A stretch of 64,000 nt of DNA. Origin: Catenibacillus sp964565805 (lineage in GTDB: Bacteria > Bacillota > Clostridia > Lachnospirales > Lachnospiraceae). A model generated the notes under the pieces. The model saw nothing but the letters and a program-made list of their open reading frames with translations, did no database searches and was not told the DNA's origin. How positions within the stretch are numbered: position 1 is the stretch's first letter; each line of letters begins with the position of its first letter. The stretch covers positions 1 to 64,000 of the forward strand of contig CAZMGH010000003.1 in the NCBI GenBank assembly GCA_964565805.1. The letters are read 5' to 3'. Position numbers and translations under genes: made by a program. Below are positions 41,849-50,386 of this stretch, piece after piece.

Positions 41849-42827
41849 CGATCTGAAACATGGACAGCTTTTCATCTTCATCTGCTAAGATCTGTCCTTC
41901 CTGTCGGAAATGATGAGCCCTTGGCTTACTGTTTATGGCCTGTTGGATGGCCTTGGACAGCTGGTCATCGTCACAGCCATTTCGCATCAAAGTCTTTAAG
42001 CTGACGCCTGTATCATACTGGAGACAGGTTTTTAAATATCCGTCAGCGGTCAGCCGTACCCGGTTGCACTGATCACAAAATTTGTGGCTTATGGCGCTGA
42101 TAAAGCCGATCTTCCCTGAAAATCCCGGAAAAGAATAATAGTGGCATGGGCCATTTCCCAGGGAATCTGTAACTGTGGAAGGACTTCCGAAAGCCTGAGT
42201 CAGGACTTCAAGAATCTGATTTTCGCTGACAAAATCAAAGTTTTTCCCAAGGCCTACTGGCATCACCTCAATAAAGCGGACATGGACCGGATACATTTTC
42301 GTAAGTTTTGCCATGGCAAGAAGATGATCCGAATCGCTTTTTACAGGAACACAGTTAATCTTTACATTTAATGGGCGGGGACTGTTCAACGCCGATTTCA
42401 GTCCGGCCAAAACGTCTTTGATATGGCCTCTCCGGGTAATCTTTTCATAGTCTGATGCATCCAGTGTATCCAGACTGATATTTATCCCGTCAAGGCCTCC
42501 GTTGACCAGATCTTTTAACTGGCTTTCCAGAAGGATGCCGTTGGTGGTCAGTGTGACCGATTCAATGCCTGGCGTCTGTTTGACCCATGCCACCAGCTGG
42601 GCCAGATCCTTCCGCACCAAAGGCTCTCCGCCGGTAAGCTTGATCTTTTTGATTCCCAGCCCGGCCCCTGCGGTAACGATCCGGAGGATCTCCTCGTAGG
42701 TTAAAATCTCTGTGTGAGAAAGAGATGGCACGCCGCTTTCTGGCATACAGTAGATACATCTTAAATTGCACCGGTCTGTCACTGAAATCCGCAGATAATC
42801 TATGGTCCTTCCCCAGGAATCCATCAT
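41841..42827 (-). CDS. moaA: GTP 3',8-cyclase MoaA
   Basis: Radical SAM enzyme that starts molybdopterin synthesis. A 328-residue protein with the N-terminal cluster motif RCNLRCIYCMPE, the SAM-binding LTGGEPLVRKDL and the C-terminal second 4Fe-4S cluster in FCDQCNRVRLTADGYLKTC. It ends in the conserved Gly-Gly (IGG). I start it at ATG 42827, after AAAGGTGA; a GTG at 42836 overlapping the moaC stop is the alternative. Translationally coupled to moaC. Confidence 0.93.
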   Translation of the reverse strand: MMDSWGRTIDYLRISVTDRCNLRCIYCMPESGVPSLSHTEILTYEEILRIVTAGAGLGIKKIKLTGGEPLVRKDLAQLVAWVKQTPGIESVTLTTNGILLESQLKDLVNGGLDGINISLDTLDASDYEKITRRGHIKDVLAGLKSALNSPRPLNVKINCVPVKSDSDHLLAMAKLTKMYPVHVRFIEVMPVGLGKNFDFVSENQILEVLTQAFGSPSTVTDSLGNGPCHYYSFPGFSGKIGFISAISHKFCDQCNRVRLTADGYLKTCLQYDTGVSLKTLMRNGCDDDQLSKAIQQAINSKPRAHHFRQEGQILADEDEKLSMFQIGG

Positions 42828-42832
42828 TGGCG

Positions 42833-43312
42833 TCACCTTTCGGGACAGGGACCGCTTTTCCCCCCGGTTTTTTTAACAAGATGGATGTTGTTAAGGGCCA
42901 TGGATCGGTCCAGCGCCTTACACATATCATAAATCGTTAAAAGAGCCACGCTGACCCCGGTTAATGCTTCCATCTCCGCCCCTGTCTTACCATCTACCCG
43001 AACCGTACACTCTGCCCAGATCCATCCGTGCTCCTCATCGGTCTGAAAATCCACACTGCACTTATTAATCCGCAGGGTATGACACAACGGGATCAAAGAG
43101 GATGTGTTTTTAACGGCCATGATCCCGGCCACCCGGGCCACCCCCAGGACATCTCCTTTCTTGGCTGTTCCGGAAAGAACTGCTGCCATCACCTGTTCAT
43201 TGACTGAAATATATCCTCGAGCCACAGCCATCCGACGGGTGATCTCCTTCTCAGAAACATCCACCATCACCGCATTTCCCGAAGCATCAAAATGAGATAA
43301 CTCTCCGTACAT
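42833..43312 (-). CDS. moaC: Cyclic pyranopterin monophosphate synthase
   Basis: Works with MoaA to make cyclic pyranopterin monophosphate. A 159-residue protein with ELSHFDASGNAVMVDVSEKEIT, IPLCHTLRINKCSVDF and EMEALTGVSVALLTIYDMCKALD. The conserved Lys-containing region KALDRSMALNNIHLVKKTGGKSG is intact. First gene of the molybdenum run; its own promoter lies at 43420-43448. Confidence 0.94.
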   Translation of the reverse strand: MYGELSHFDASGNAVMVDVSEKEITRRMAVARGYISVNEQVMAAVLSGTAKKGDVLGVARVAGIMAVKNTSSLIPLCHTLRINKCSVDFQTDEEHGWIWAECTVRVDGKTGAEMEALTGVSVALLTIYDMCKALDRSMALNNIHLVKKTGGKSGPCPER

Positions 43313-43340
43313 ATTTCCTCCTTGCTGGCCATGTGTTTAA

Positions 43341-43366
43341 GGCCATATAGGTATCCCCGAAGGGGG
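43341..43366 (-). repeat. 26-bp dispersed repeat, copy 1
   Basis: This sequence, read on the minus strand as CCCCCTTCGGGGATACC followed by a TATGGCC end, matches 57256-57281 at 24 of 26 bases. It contains a CCCC-TTC-GGGG hairpin. It lies 28 bases before the moaC start. Confidence 0.75.
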
Positions 43367-43419
43367 CTCCTTAAGCTTTTTCTCAATAGCCTCCTGGCCT
43401 AAAGCTGATCTATGCTTCC

Positions 43420-43448
43420 ACTTTACCATAAAGCTACTGGACATTCAA
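43420..43448 (-). promoter_or_regulatory. Promoter of the molybdopterin/molybdate run
   Basis: A -35 TTGAAT (43448-43443) and a -10 TAAAGT (43425-43420) are 17 bases apart on the minus strand, about 110 bases before moaC. The leader in between contains the 26-bp repeat; I do not recognise a Moco riboswitch in it. Confidence 0.5.
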
Positions 43449-43584
43449 GTTCGTCTTACAAATTATCTCTTGGTCAAGGATAGGCCTGCCCTGTTCACGG
43501 GAACACAAACTGCGAATCCCCAGGTCCCGTTTATTTTGCTGCCGTTCATGCCCCGTCAATAGAGGAATGATATGCAAAATTGAA
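43449..43584. other. Gap between the moa promoter and the rpsU terminator
   Basis: No gene or RNA recognised. Contains the words CTGTTCACGG and CTGCGAATCC (43501-43521), also seen in the stem-loop at 26354-26388. Confidence 0.4.
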
Positions 43585-43632
43585 AGAGGCCACCTCACCA
43601 CCACCCACAGGGACGCTGATGAGATGACCTCT
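43585..43632 (-). terminator. Terminator after rpsU
   Basis: A 16-bp stem, AGAGGTCATCTCATCA with its partner, contains three U-G pairs that exist only in minus-strand RNA, a 16-base loop and a following TTTCAATTTT. It is 20 bases past the rpsU stop. Confidence 0.8.
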
Positions 43633-43652
43633 CTATTTTAAGACACTCTTAA

Positions 43653-43829
43653 TTATTTGTACTTGCGCTTTCTCGCAGCTTCGGACTTCTTCTTCCGACG
43701 AACGCTTGGTTTTTCGTAATGCTCTCTCTTACGAATCTCCTGCTGAATACCTGCTTTTGCACAGTTTCTTTTGAATCTGCGTAAAGCACTGTCCAGAGTT
43801 TCGTTTTCTTTAACGATAACGTTTGACAT
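43653..43829 (-). CDS. rpsU: 30S ribosomal protein S21
   Basis: A 58-residue ribosomal protein, easily overlooked because it is short. It begins MSNVIVKENETLDSALRRFK and continues RNCAKAGIQQEIRKREHYEKP to a very basic C-terminus (RRKKKSEAARKRKYK). Start ATG follows GGAGG at about 12 bases. It has its own strong promoter and a terminator, so it is monocistronic. It lies downstream of capA and upstream of the moa promoter. Confidence 0.95.
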   Translation of the reverse strand: MSNVIVKENETLDSALRRFKRNCAKAGIQQEIRKREHYEKPSVRRKKKSEAARKRKYK

Positions 43830-43905
43830 AGCTCACACCTTACCTCCCTCCAGTTGCGTATTGTGCTTATACAACTGTGGGTATATTTTTCATAGCACTA
43901 TATGA

Positions 43906-43933
43906 ATTATAGCATATTTTTTTGATTCGTCAA
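43906..43933 (-). promoter_or_regulatory. Promoter of rpsU
   Basis: A -35 TTGACG (43933-43928) and a perfect -10 TATAAT (43911-43906) are 16 bases apart on the minus strand. The -35 abuts the capA stop codon. The transcript would have a leader of about 70 bases. Confidence 0.75.
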
Positions 43934-45277
43934 CTATTTTTCCAAACTAATTTGATATTTATAATCAGAATAGGTATAAGTCAGACCAGAATCGCCAATA
44001 ATAGTCTGGATAACCGATTCATATCCGGTTTGGATACGCTGCTGGTCCAGCTGTGAGGATGCATCGTCTCCAAAGCGGTCCTCATAAGCCGTTGGATCAT
44101 CCACCACTTCACAAATAGGAAGCACAGCAATATCGTCATCCGTCCAGTCTACATAGGTGGGCACGATCTCAATTCCATCAATCTGCACCCCATTGCTGTC
44201 CTTTGATATAAGTACGCTGGCCACGGCTCCAAGATCTCTCGGATACTGGTTAGAGGACTGATACTGCATGGAGGACAGGAAGTTTCCAAGGGAATAGAAA
44301 ACAACGCCTGTACGGCTTGTGCCGTCCTCTCCCTGGACATTGATCACTTCCATAGGTTTAAGTACATGAGGATAGCTGCCAAAAATCACGTCAGCCCCGG
44401 CTTCTACAAGCTGCTGGGCAAGAGAACGTTCTTCATCGCTGACAGTAGATACATACCGCTCCCCAAAATGAAGGCTGACGACGACAAACTCAGCGCCTTC
44501 CTGGCGCATTTGCTGGATCTGACTGCACATAAGGCTAATCTGATCTTCTGAGTAGTTATCAAGATTATTGACAATATAGCTGTTGCTGTCGTCCAGCGTT
44601 TCATTCATCAGGTTCGTGTAGGCAATAAAGCCGGTATTAATCCCGTTCACATCCTGGATCATGTATTTTTGATCCGATTCTGACTTAAAGGACCCTGTTT
44701 GATCAAGGCCGGCACCTGTAATAAAATCAATCGTTGACGCCACTCCGTCAATACCGCTGTCCAGCACATGGTTGTTGGCTGTAGTAAGCATATCAAAACC
44801 GGCGGCTTTTAAGTCATCTGCCGCTGCTTCTGGTATATTAAAGTTTAAGGTTTGTACATCTGCCCAGTATCCGTAATCGTTGGAGGATGCACCGTTATCC
44901 TTTCCGGCCATGGTTCCTTCCAGATTGCCAAGGGTATAGTCGGAATCGGTCAGATATTTGCTGATATATTGGAAGCTCGGCGAAAAATCGAAGCTGTCTG
45001 TGGTACTGTCATAGGCACGCTCCATTTGATAATCATAAAACATAATATCTCCAGTGCCAGTAATCTTGACCTCCTGTTCTATGTTGTCAATGACATACTG
45101 ATGGATCGCGTCTTCAATGGATATATCCTGGATATTGGTCCCGTCTGCCGTACTGCCGGATGAATAATATTCCCTGACTTCCTCCGCATTGGAATTGCAC
45201 AGGAAATAGTATAGGATAAACAGCAGGACGCACCCGAGAACCAGAGCTAATTTTTTTATCTCTTTCACAGGTATCAC
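43934..45277 (-). CDS. CapA-family (PGA synthesis-like) metallophosphatase
   Basis: A 447-residue membrane-anchored protein. TM at about 8-27 followed by an extracytoplasmic domain of the PGA_cap type: ITGTGDIMFYDYQMERAY, TTANNHVLDSGIDGV, VVSLHFGERYVSTVSDEERSLAQQL and VIFGSYPHVLKPMEV, a calcineurin-like fold. Homologues act in poly-gamma-glutamate capsule export, but no capBC genes are nearby. It is 6 bases after alaS, so probably co-transcribed. Function in this organism unresolved. Confidence 0.87.
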   Translation of the reverse strand: MIPVKEIKKLALVLGCVLLFILYYFLCNSNAEEVREYYSSGSTADGTNIQDISIEDAIHQYVIDNIEQEVKITGTGDIMFYDYQMERAYDSTTDSFDFSPSFQYISKYLTDSDYTLGNLEGTMAGKDNGASSNDYGYWADVQTLNFNIPEAAADDLKAAGFDMLTTANNHVLDSGIDGVASTIDFITGAGLDQTGSFKSESDQKYMIQDVNGINTGFIAYTNLMNETLDDSNSYIVNNLDNYSEDQISLMCSQIQQMRQEGAEFVVVSLHFGERYVSTVSDEERSLAQQLVEAGADVIFGSYPHVLKPMEVINVQGEDGTSRTGVVFYSLGNFLSSMQYQSSNQYPRDLGAVASVLISKDSNGVQIDGIEIVPTYVDWTDDDIAVLPICEVVDDPTAYEDRFGDDASSQLDQQRIQTGYESVIQTIIGDSGLTYTYSDYKYQISLEK

Positions 45278-45283
45278 CTCCTG

Positions 45284-47926
45284 TTATCGGAGCTGATCGT
45301 TTAATACCTGGACTGCTTCTTTTAAAGCAGCGTCAATGCCTGCCGGATTTTTGCCTCCGGCCTGGGCCATATTGGGGCGTCCTCCGCCTCCTCCGCCCAC
45401 AAGCTTGGCAATTCCCTTAATCAGGTTGCCTGCATGAGCGCCGTTTTTCATGGCCTGATCTGTGGCCATGGACAGAAGGCTGACTTTCCCGTCCTTTTCA
45501 GAGGCCAGGACGATAACGCCTTCGCCAAGCTTTGCTTTAAGCTGATCGCCTAAGTTCATCAGTCCCGGCATATCCACACCGGGAACTTTAGCTGCCAGAA
45601 GGGCTGTCCCCTTAACGTCTTGGACCTGATCCATAACGTCCCCTAAAGCTTCTCTTGCCATTTTATTTTTAAGCTTTTCATTTTCAGAGGACAATGTACG
45701 CACTTCCTCTGTTAAAGTCTCAATACGTTTTACAAGGGCCCCAGGCTCGCACTTAGCTGCGTGGGCAGCGTCCTTTAATTCCTGTTCAAGACCTGCATAG
45801 TACTTAAATACCCCGTCGCCGGTCAACGCCTCGATACGCCGCACACCGGCTGCTACGCCGCCTTCAGAGATGATCTTAAAGGCCCGGATGGCGCCGGTAT
45901 TGGATACATGGGTACCGCCGCAAAGCTCTTTTGAAAAATCTCCCATGGATACGACACGTACATTTTTGTCATACTTTTCCCCAAATAAGGCCATAGCCCC
46001 GGTCTTTTTGGCCTCGTTAATGTCCATGACTTTTGTAAGCACAGGAAGGTTGGCGTCAATCTGCTCATTGACAATATCCTCCGCCTTCTGAAGCTCTTCC
46101 GGCGTCATAGGTGAAAAGTGGGTAAAGTCAAAACGCAGGTGCTTTTCGTTATTGCTGGAACCTGCCTGCTGTACATGATTGCCAAGAACCATCTGGAGCG
46201 CCTTCTGAAGAAGGTGGGTGGCGCTGTGGTTTTTAGCTGTGGCGCTGCGCTTTTTATGATCAATAGCCAGATCCACTTTGTCACCGAATTTAAACATACC
46301 TTTGGTCACAACGCCTGCATGGCCGATCTTGCCGCCCTGGAGCTTGATAGTGTCTTTAACGACAAATTCATTATCTCCGCAGGTAATCACACCGGTATCT
46401 GCCTCCTGGCCGCCGCTGGTGGCGTAGAATGGAGTTTCACTGACAATAACGGTACCTTTCTGGCCATCTACAAGAGCTTCCACAAGCTCATCTTCTGTTG
46501 TCAGCACAAGGATGTCTGATGTATAGCAGGTATATTCATAACCGACAAAACGGCTGGTAATGGACGGATCAATGGACTGATATACTGTCACATCAGCGCC
46601 CATATAATTCGTTGTCTTTCTGGCCTTACGAGCCATATCCCGCTGACAGTCCATGGCTGCCTTAAAGCCGTCATGGTCGATGGTGATACCGTCCTCTTCC
46701 AGAATCTCTTCTGTAAGATCCATAGGGAATCCGTAAGTATCATATAACTTAAAGGCATCATCCCCGGACAAGATCTCTTTTCCGGAAGCAAGAAGCTGTG
46801 CCTTCATATCGCTTAAAATAGTTAAGCCCTGGTCCAGCGTTTTATTAAACTTATCCTCTTCTTCATTAATTACCTTAAAAATAAATTCCTTCTTTTCCTC
46901 TAATTCCGGATAGCCGTCTTTAGAGGTTTCGATGACTGTATTGCTTAAGTTTGCAAGGAACTTGCCGGAAATCCCCAGCAAACGTCCGTGGCGGGCTGCC
47001 CGGCGGAGAAGACGGCGCAGCACATAGCCCCGTCCTTCATTGGAAGGCAGGATGCCATCGGAAACCATAAAGGTTACGGAACGGATATGGTCTGTGATAA
47101 TACGGATGGATACGTCGGACTTGTGGTTTTCCTTGTAGGCAACGCCGGCCAGACGGCAAACATCTTCTCTCAGCGCCTTAATCGTATCTACATCAAAAAT
47201 AGAATCCACGTCCTGGACAACGCTGGCAAGCCGCTCCAGGCCCATACCTGTATCAATATTTTTACTTTCCAGCAGCTCATAATGGCCATGACCGTCATTT
47301 TCAAACTGGGTAAATACATTATTCCAAATTTCCATATAACGGTCGCAGTCGCAGCCTACCGTACAGCCTGGTTTGCCGCAGCCGTACTTTTCGCCCCGGT
47401 CATAGTAGATCTCAGAGCAGGGGCCGCAGGGACCGGCGCCGTGCTCCCAAAAGTTGTCCTCTTTGCCAAAACGGAAGATCCGCTCCGCAGGGATGCCGAT
47501 CTCCTTATTCCAAATATTAAAGGCCTCATCATCGTCCACATAAACGGAAGGATACAGACGATCCTCCTCAAGGCCGATGACCTTTGTAAGGAATTCCCAG
47601 GACCAGGCAATGGCTTCATGCTTAAAGTAATCCCCAAAGGAAAAGTTCCCAAGCATTTCAAAAAATGTGCCGTGACGGTCGGTTTTTCCGATATTTTCAA
47701 TATCGCCGGTACGAATACATTTCTGACATGTAGTCACCCGGGGGCATGGAGGAAGCTCCTGCTTGGTGAAGTATGGCTTTAACGGCGCCATACCGGAGTT
47801 GATCAGCAGCAAACTATTATCATTATGAGGAATCAGTGAAAAACTTTTCATCACCAGATGCCCCTTACTTGCAAAAAAGTCCAGATACATTTTTCTTAAT
47901 TCATTTAATCCGTAGAATCTATTCAC
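45284..47926 (-). CDS. alaS: Alanyl-tRNA synthetase
   Basis: Charges tRNA-Ala with alanine. An 880-residue class II synthetase with an N-terminal catalytic domain (MYLDFFASKGHLVMKSFSLIP, GDYFKHEAIAWSWEFLT), the editing domain zinc ligands NHSATHLLQKAL (HxxxH) and CGGTHV, and the C-terminal DHHA1 domain with a Gly-rich GGGGGGRPNMAQAGG. Full length. It has a perfect promoter (48123-48152) and a leader of about 190 bases. Confidence 0.96.
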   Translation of the reverse strand: MNRFYGLNELRKMYLDFFASKGHLVMKSFSLIPHNDNSLLLINSGMAPLKPYFTKQELPPCPRVTTCQKCIRTGDIENIGKTDRHGTFFEMLGNFSFGDYFKHEAIAWSWEFLTKVIGLEEDRLYPSVYVDDDEAFNIWNKEIGIPAERIFRFGKEDNFWEHGAGPCGPCSEIYYDRGEKYGCGKPGCTVGCDCDRYMEIWNNVFTQFENDGHGHYELLESKNIDTGMGLERLASVVQDVDSIFDVDTIKALREDVCRLAGVAYKENHKSDVSIRIITDHIRSVTFMVSDGILPSNEGRGYVLRRLLRRAARHGRLLGISGKFLANLSNTVIETSKDGYPELEEKKEFIFKVINEEEDKFNKTLDQGLTILSDMKAQLLASGKEILSGDDAFKLYDTYGFPMDLTEEILEEDGITIDHDGFKAAMDCQRDMARKARKTTNYMGADVTVYQSIDPSITSRFVGYEYTCYTSDILVLTTEDELVEALVDGQKGTVIVSETPFYATSGGQEADTGVITCGDNEFVVKDTIKLQGGKIGHAGVVTKGMFKFGDKVDLAIDHKKRSATAKNHSATHLLQKALQMVLGNHVQQAGSSNNEKHLRFDFTHFSPMTPEELQKAEDIVNEQIDANLPVLTKVMDINEAKKTGAMALFGEKYDKNVRVVSMGDFSKELCGGTHVSNTGAIRAFKIISEGGVAAGVRRIEALTGDGVFKYYAGLEQELKDAAHAAKCEPGALVKRIETLTEEVRTLSSENEKLKNKMAREALGDVMDQVQDVKGTALLAAKVPGVDMPGLMNLGDQLKAKLGEGVIVLASEKDGKVSLLSMATDQAMKNGAHAGNLIKGIAKLVGGGGGGRPNMAQAGGKNPAGIDAALKEAVQVLNDQLR

Positions 47927-48115
47927 GATGAATACCTCCTGTAAGCAGCTTTATCTAAAACAATGACAGAAACCCGCCAACAAAAAGGCGCAAAAACACC
48001 CCTTTACCTTGCCGAAACCTTCTGTTTTGCTAAATATCAATTATTATAACGTTGGTTTTAGTTTTATTTTCCGGGATAAATTGATTTCAGGGCGCACCAA
48101 TGCCCTCTCCCGACA
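47927..48115 (-). promoter_or_regulatory. Leader of alaS, structured, not T-box-like
   Basis: The transcript start region contains nested stems (CGGGA...TCCCG enclosing AGGGC/GCCCT, 48072-48112) within about 40 bases of the likely start. A second weak structured part with ACAGAA/TTCTGT arms follows, and then the ribosome binding site. The T-box signature AGGGTGG-ACCGCG is not seen. Confidence 0.4.
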
Positions 48116-48122
48116 TCATTTA

Positions 48123-48152
48123 ATTATACGGTGAAATAAAATCTTTGTCAAC
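48123..48152 (-). promoter_or_regulatory. Promoter of alaS-capA
   Basis: A perfect -35 TTGACA (48152-48147) and a perfect -10 TATAAT (48128-48123) are separated by about 17-18 bases on the minus strand, just downstream of the his operon terminator region in map order. Confidence 0.85.
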
Positions 48153-48185
48153 GCATTTGAAAGGTTTTATAGACATAAAAAAGCC

Positions 48186-48234
48186 ATAAAAAAGCCGCCG
48201 GTACAAACACCTTTCATGCTTGTACCGGCGGCTT
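48186..48234 (-). terminator. Rho-independent terminator of the his operon
   Basis: A perfect 15-bp stem AAGCCGCCGGTACAA with its complement (13-base loop) is followed on the minus strand by TTTTTTATGGCTTTTTT. It is 25 bases past the hisIE stop. Confidence 0.95.
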
Positions 48235-48258
48235 ACTCATCCCTGGTAACCGCAGCTC

Positions 48259-49638
48259 TTAATGACGTTTTGCCAGTTCCCGGAAAATTTCATCCCAAGT
48301 CAGTCTTTTTTCTGCCATAAGGACGATCATGTGATAGAGAAAATCTGAAATTTCATATTTTAATTCCGCAGGATCAGGATTTTTAGCCGCAATGACGATT
48401 TCCGTAGCTTCCTCTCCCACCTTTTTCAGAATCTTGTCAATACCCTTGTCAAAAAGGTAGTTTGTGTAAGAGCCTTCCTTTGGATGGAGTTTTCGGTCGG
48501 TCACCGTGTCCATGATCTCCTGAAGGATAGCGGCAGGATTTACGTCATCATCGTCTTTTTTTACAAGATTGGTGAAAAAGCAGCTTTCATTTCCTGTATG
48601 GCAGGCAGCGCCGATCTGCTTAACTTTGGCAAGGATCGTATCCTTATCACAATCAATATCCAAAGACCGGACAAACTGATAATGACCGGAAGTATCTCCT
48701 TTTTTCCATAAGCACTGCCGACTGCGGCTGTAGTAGGTCATCCGTCCGCTGCGGATTGTTTCGTTATAGGATTCCTCATTCATATAAGCCAGCATAAGCA
48801 CCTTTCCGGTCTTATAATCCTGAGTGACCACCGGCACCAGTCCGTCGCTGTTTTTCTTAAACTCACTAAAAGGAATGGCGCTTTCAAAAACTTGCACCGG
48901 GATCCCGGCTGCCTTTAAGTCTTTTTTTAATGATGTAAAATCCTGGTTTCCAGGGCAGTTTTTTCCATCCCACGGCTCACGGCAATGTTCCAAATCCTCG
49001 GATTCCCCGAAATTTCCTGGATTCAAAGAAAGATCTATCCAGGTGATTCCGGAAACCTGGGGAATGGCCAAAAGCTGGGAAAGCTCTTTAAAGCTTTCTG
49101 AAATATCCCACAGCGGCCCTGCTTCCAGGCAAAGAATGACTGAAAGCTTTTGCTCGAAGATCACATCCTTATACCGAGTAAAAGTTTCCCGGGCCATAAG
49201 CCACTGGCTGCAGCCGGTAATCTGAATAAGTTCTTTAAACTGGTCCGGCTGGGGTTGCTCTTGCACCGGAGTGTTAAAAAATGTCCCAAGGACATTTTCC
49301 TGACCAAAACGGGCAATTCCTTCCTTCATCGTCTCGCTGCGGCCGCCCTCCAGAGGGTTCATCACAATTCGTGAAGCGCCTGCATACAGGATCTTTTTAA
49401 TATCTTCAAATCTTGGGAAGACCTGAAATACAGTAAGTAAAGTATCTGTACCTTTAGTTATATCCCCAAGAAAACGAATCAACGTTTCTTCCTGATCGTG
49501 GCTGCTTGCCCGGCTATCCCATACCAGGATGCCGTCAGCGCCGTTTTCCTCCATAGCGCGGGCCTTCTGGAACGCCATTTGGGTGTTTTTTTCATTATCC
49601 GTCAGAAGAATGGACGGAAGGATCATTTTAGTTTTCAT
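48259..49638 (-). CDS. hisIE: HisF-like/HisI/HisE three-domain fusion
   Basis: A 459-residue fusion. The C-terminal half is standard HisIE: HisI (about 260-360; WKKGDTSGHYQFVRSLDIDCDKDT, GAACHTGNESCF) and HisE (about 370-459; KKVGEEATEIVIAAKN), catalysing steps two and three of histidine synthesis. The N-terminal 256 residues look like a HisF/HisA-type TIM barrel (KMILPSILLTDNEKN, GADGILVWDSRASS, YAGASRIVMNPL), but the catalytic Asp of each half is missing: ILPSILL instead of IPCLDV and GTFFNT instead of AIDAK. It is likely a non-catalytic domain. Last gene of the his operon; overlaps hisA by 11 bases. Confidence 0.88.
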   Translation of the reverse strand: MKTKMILPSILLTDNEKNTQMAFQKARAMEENGADGILVWDSRASSHDQEETLIRFLGDITKGTDTLLTVFQVFPRFEDIKKILYAGASRIVMNPLEGGRSETMKEGIARFGQENVLGTFFNTPVQEQPQPDQFKELIQITGCSQWLMARETFTRYKDVIFEQKLSVILCLEAGPLWDISESFKELSQLLAIPQVSGITWIDLSLNPGNFGESEDLEHCREPWDGKNCPGNQDFTSLKKDLKAAGIPVQVFESAIPFSEFKKNSDGLVPVVTQDYKTGKVLMLAYMNEESYNETIRSGRMTYYSRSRQCLWKKGDTSGHYQFVRSLDIDCDKDTILAKVKQIGAACHTGNESCFFTNLVKKDDDDVNPAAILQEIMDTVTDRKLHPKEGSYTNYLFDKGIDKILKKVGEEATEIVIAAKNPDPAELKYEISDFLYHMIVLMAEKRLTWDEIFRELAKRH

Positions 49639-50368
49639 TTCCAGTCATTCCTTTTTCAAAAATATCAATAGCCTCTTTTAAGTCCACATCTCCGTTATAT
49701 AAGGAAGATGCAATAATAACTCCTTCCACATTAATCTGGCTGATGGCTTCAAGGTCAGATAGGCTGGCAACGCCGCCTCCATAAATGACCTTTACATTGG
49801 TCCGGGCCACCAGCTCCCGGGTGTTGTCAATGCTGGGCCCTTCATGGAGGGAGGACCTGTAAATATCTGTATAGATCACTGTAGCAACGCCGCACTCGCC
49901 CATTCCGTTAATCAGGGAAATAGGATTATACTTGCTTAACCGTTCTCTGCCTTCAATGGCCACCATGCCATTGACCGCGTCAATGCCTGCAACAAAATGC
50001 TCGCTTCCAAAAAACGCAACAGCCTCTTCTACAAAACGGTTGCTTTGGACAGCCTGGGTGGCGCACACAACCCTCTGGGCGCCACCATTGAGAATATGGT
50101 CAATATCCTTGATCGTCCGTATTCCCCCGCCCACCTGGATGGGGATGTTTACCGACCGGGCGATTTCCCGGATCAGATCATCATGAATCGGATACCCCAT
50201 GACTGCTCCGTCTACGTCCACAATATGGATGCAGGATGCTCCTGCATCCTCCCAGATTTTTGCCAGTTTTATCGGAGAGCTTGTAAAAATGTTCTGCTTA
50301 TCTGAAGCATCTGACGATGGATTAAAGCATTTTCCGTTTTTAATATGAATGGTTGGATATAATTGCAT
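49628..50368 (-). CDS. hisA: HisA isomerase
   Basis: Phosphoribosylformimino-AICAR phosphate isomerase of histidine synthesis. A 246-residue TIM barrel with IVDVDGAVMGYPIHDDLI, PIQVGGGIRTIKDIDHIL and VIYGGGVASLSDL. HisA-type Asp in the first strand region may be in HIVDVDGA. Same strand, 18 bases after hisB. Confidence 0.93.
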   Translation of the reverse strand: MQLYPTIHIKNGKCFNPSSDASDKQNIFTSSPIKLAKIWEDAGASCIHIVDVDGAVMGYPIHDDLIREIARSVNIPIQVGGGIRTIKDIDHILNGGAQRVVCATQAVQSNRFVEEAVAFFGSEHFVAGIDAVNGMVAIEGRERLSKYNPISLINGMGECGVATVIYTDIYRSSLHEGPSIDNTRELVARTNVKVIYGGGVASLSDLEAISQINVEGVIIASSLYNGDVDLKEAIDIFEKGMTGNEN

Positions 50369-50386
50369 AACTATGACCTTTCTTTT

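Noticed and set aside
43313..43425. Moco riboswitch before moaC
   Set aside because: A paired structure can be drawn, but part of it is the 26-bp repeat found before an unrelated gene, and I could not match the published consensus from memory.
46988..47782. 264-residue open frame on the plus strand inside alaS
   Set aside because: It is antisense to a confidently identified alaS, has no ribosome site or family resemblance, and is explained by alaS codon composition.
47927..48115. T-box riboswitch before alaS
   Set aside because: The conserved antiterminator core AGGGTGG-ACCGCG is absent.
48259..49027. N-terminal part of hisIE fusion as an active HisF
   Set aside because: The catalytic Asp positions expected of HisF are not present, so activity was not claimed.
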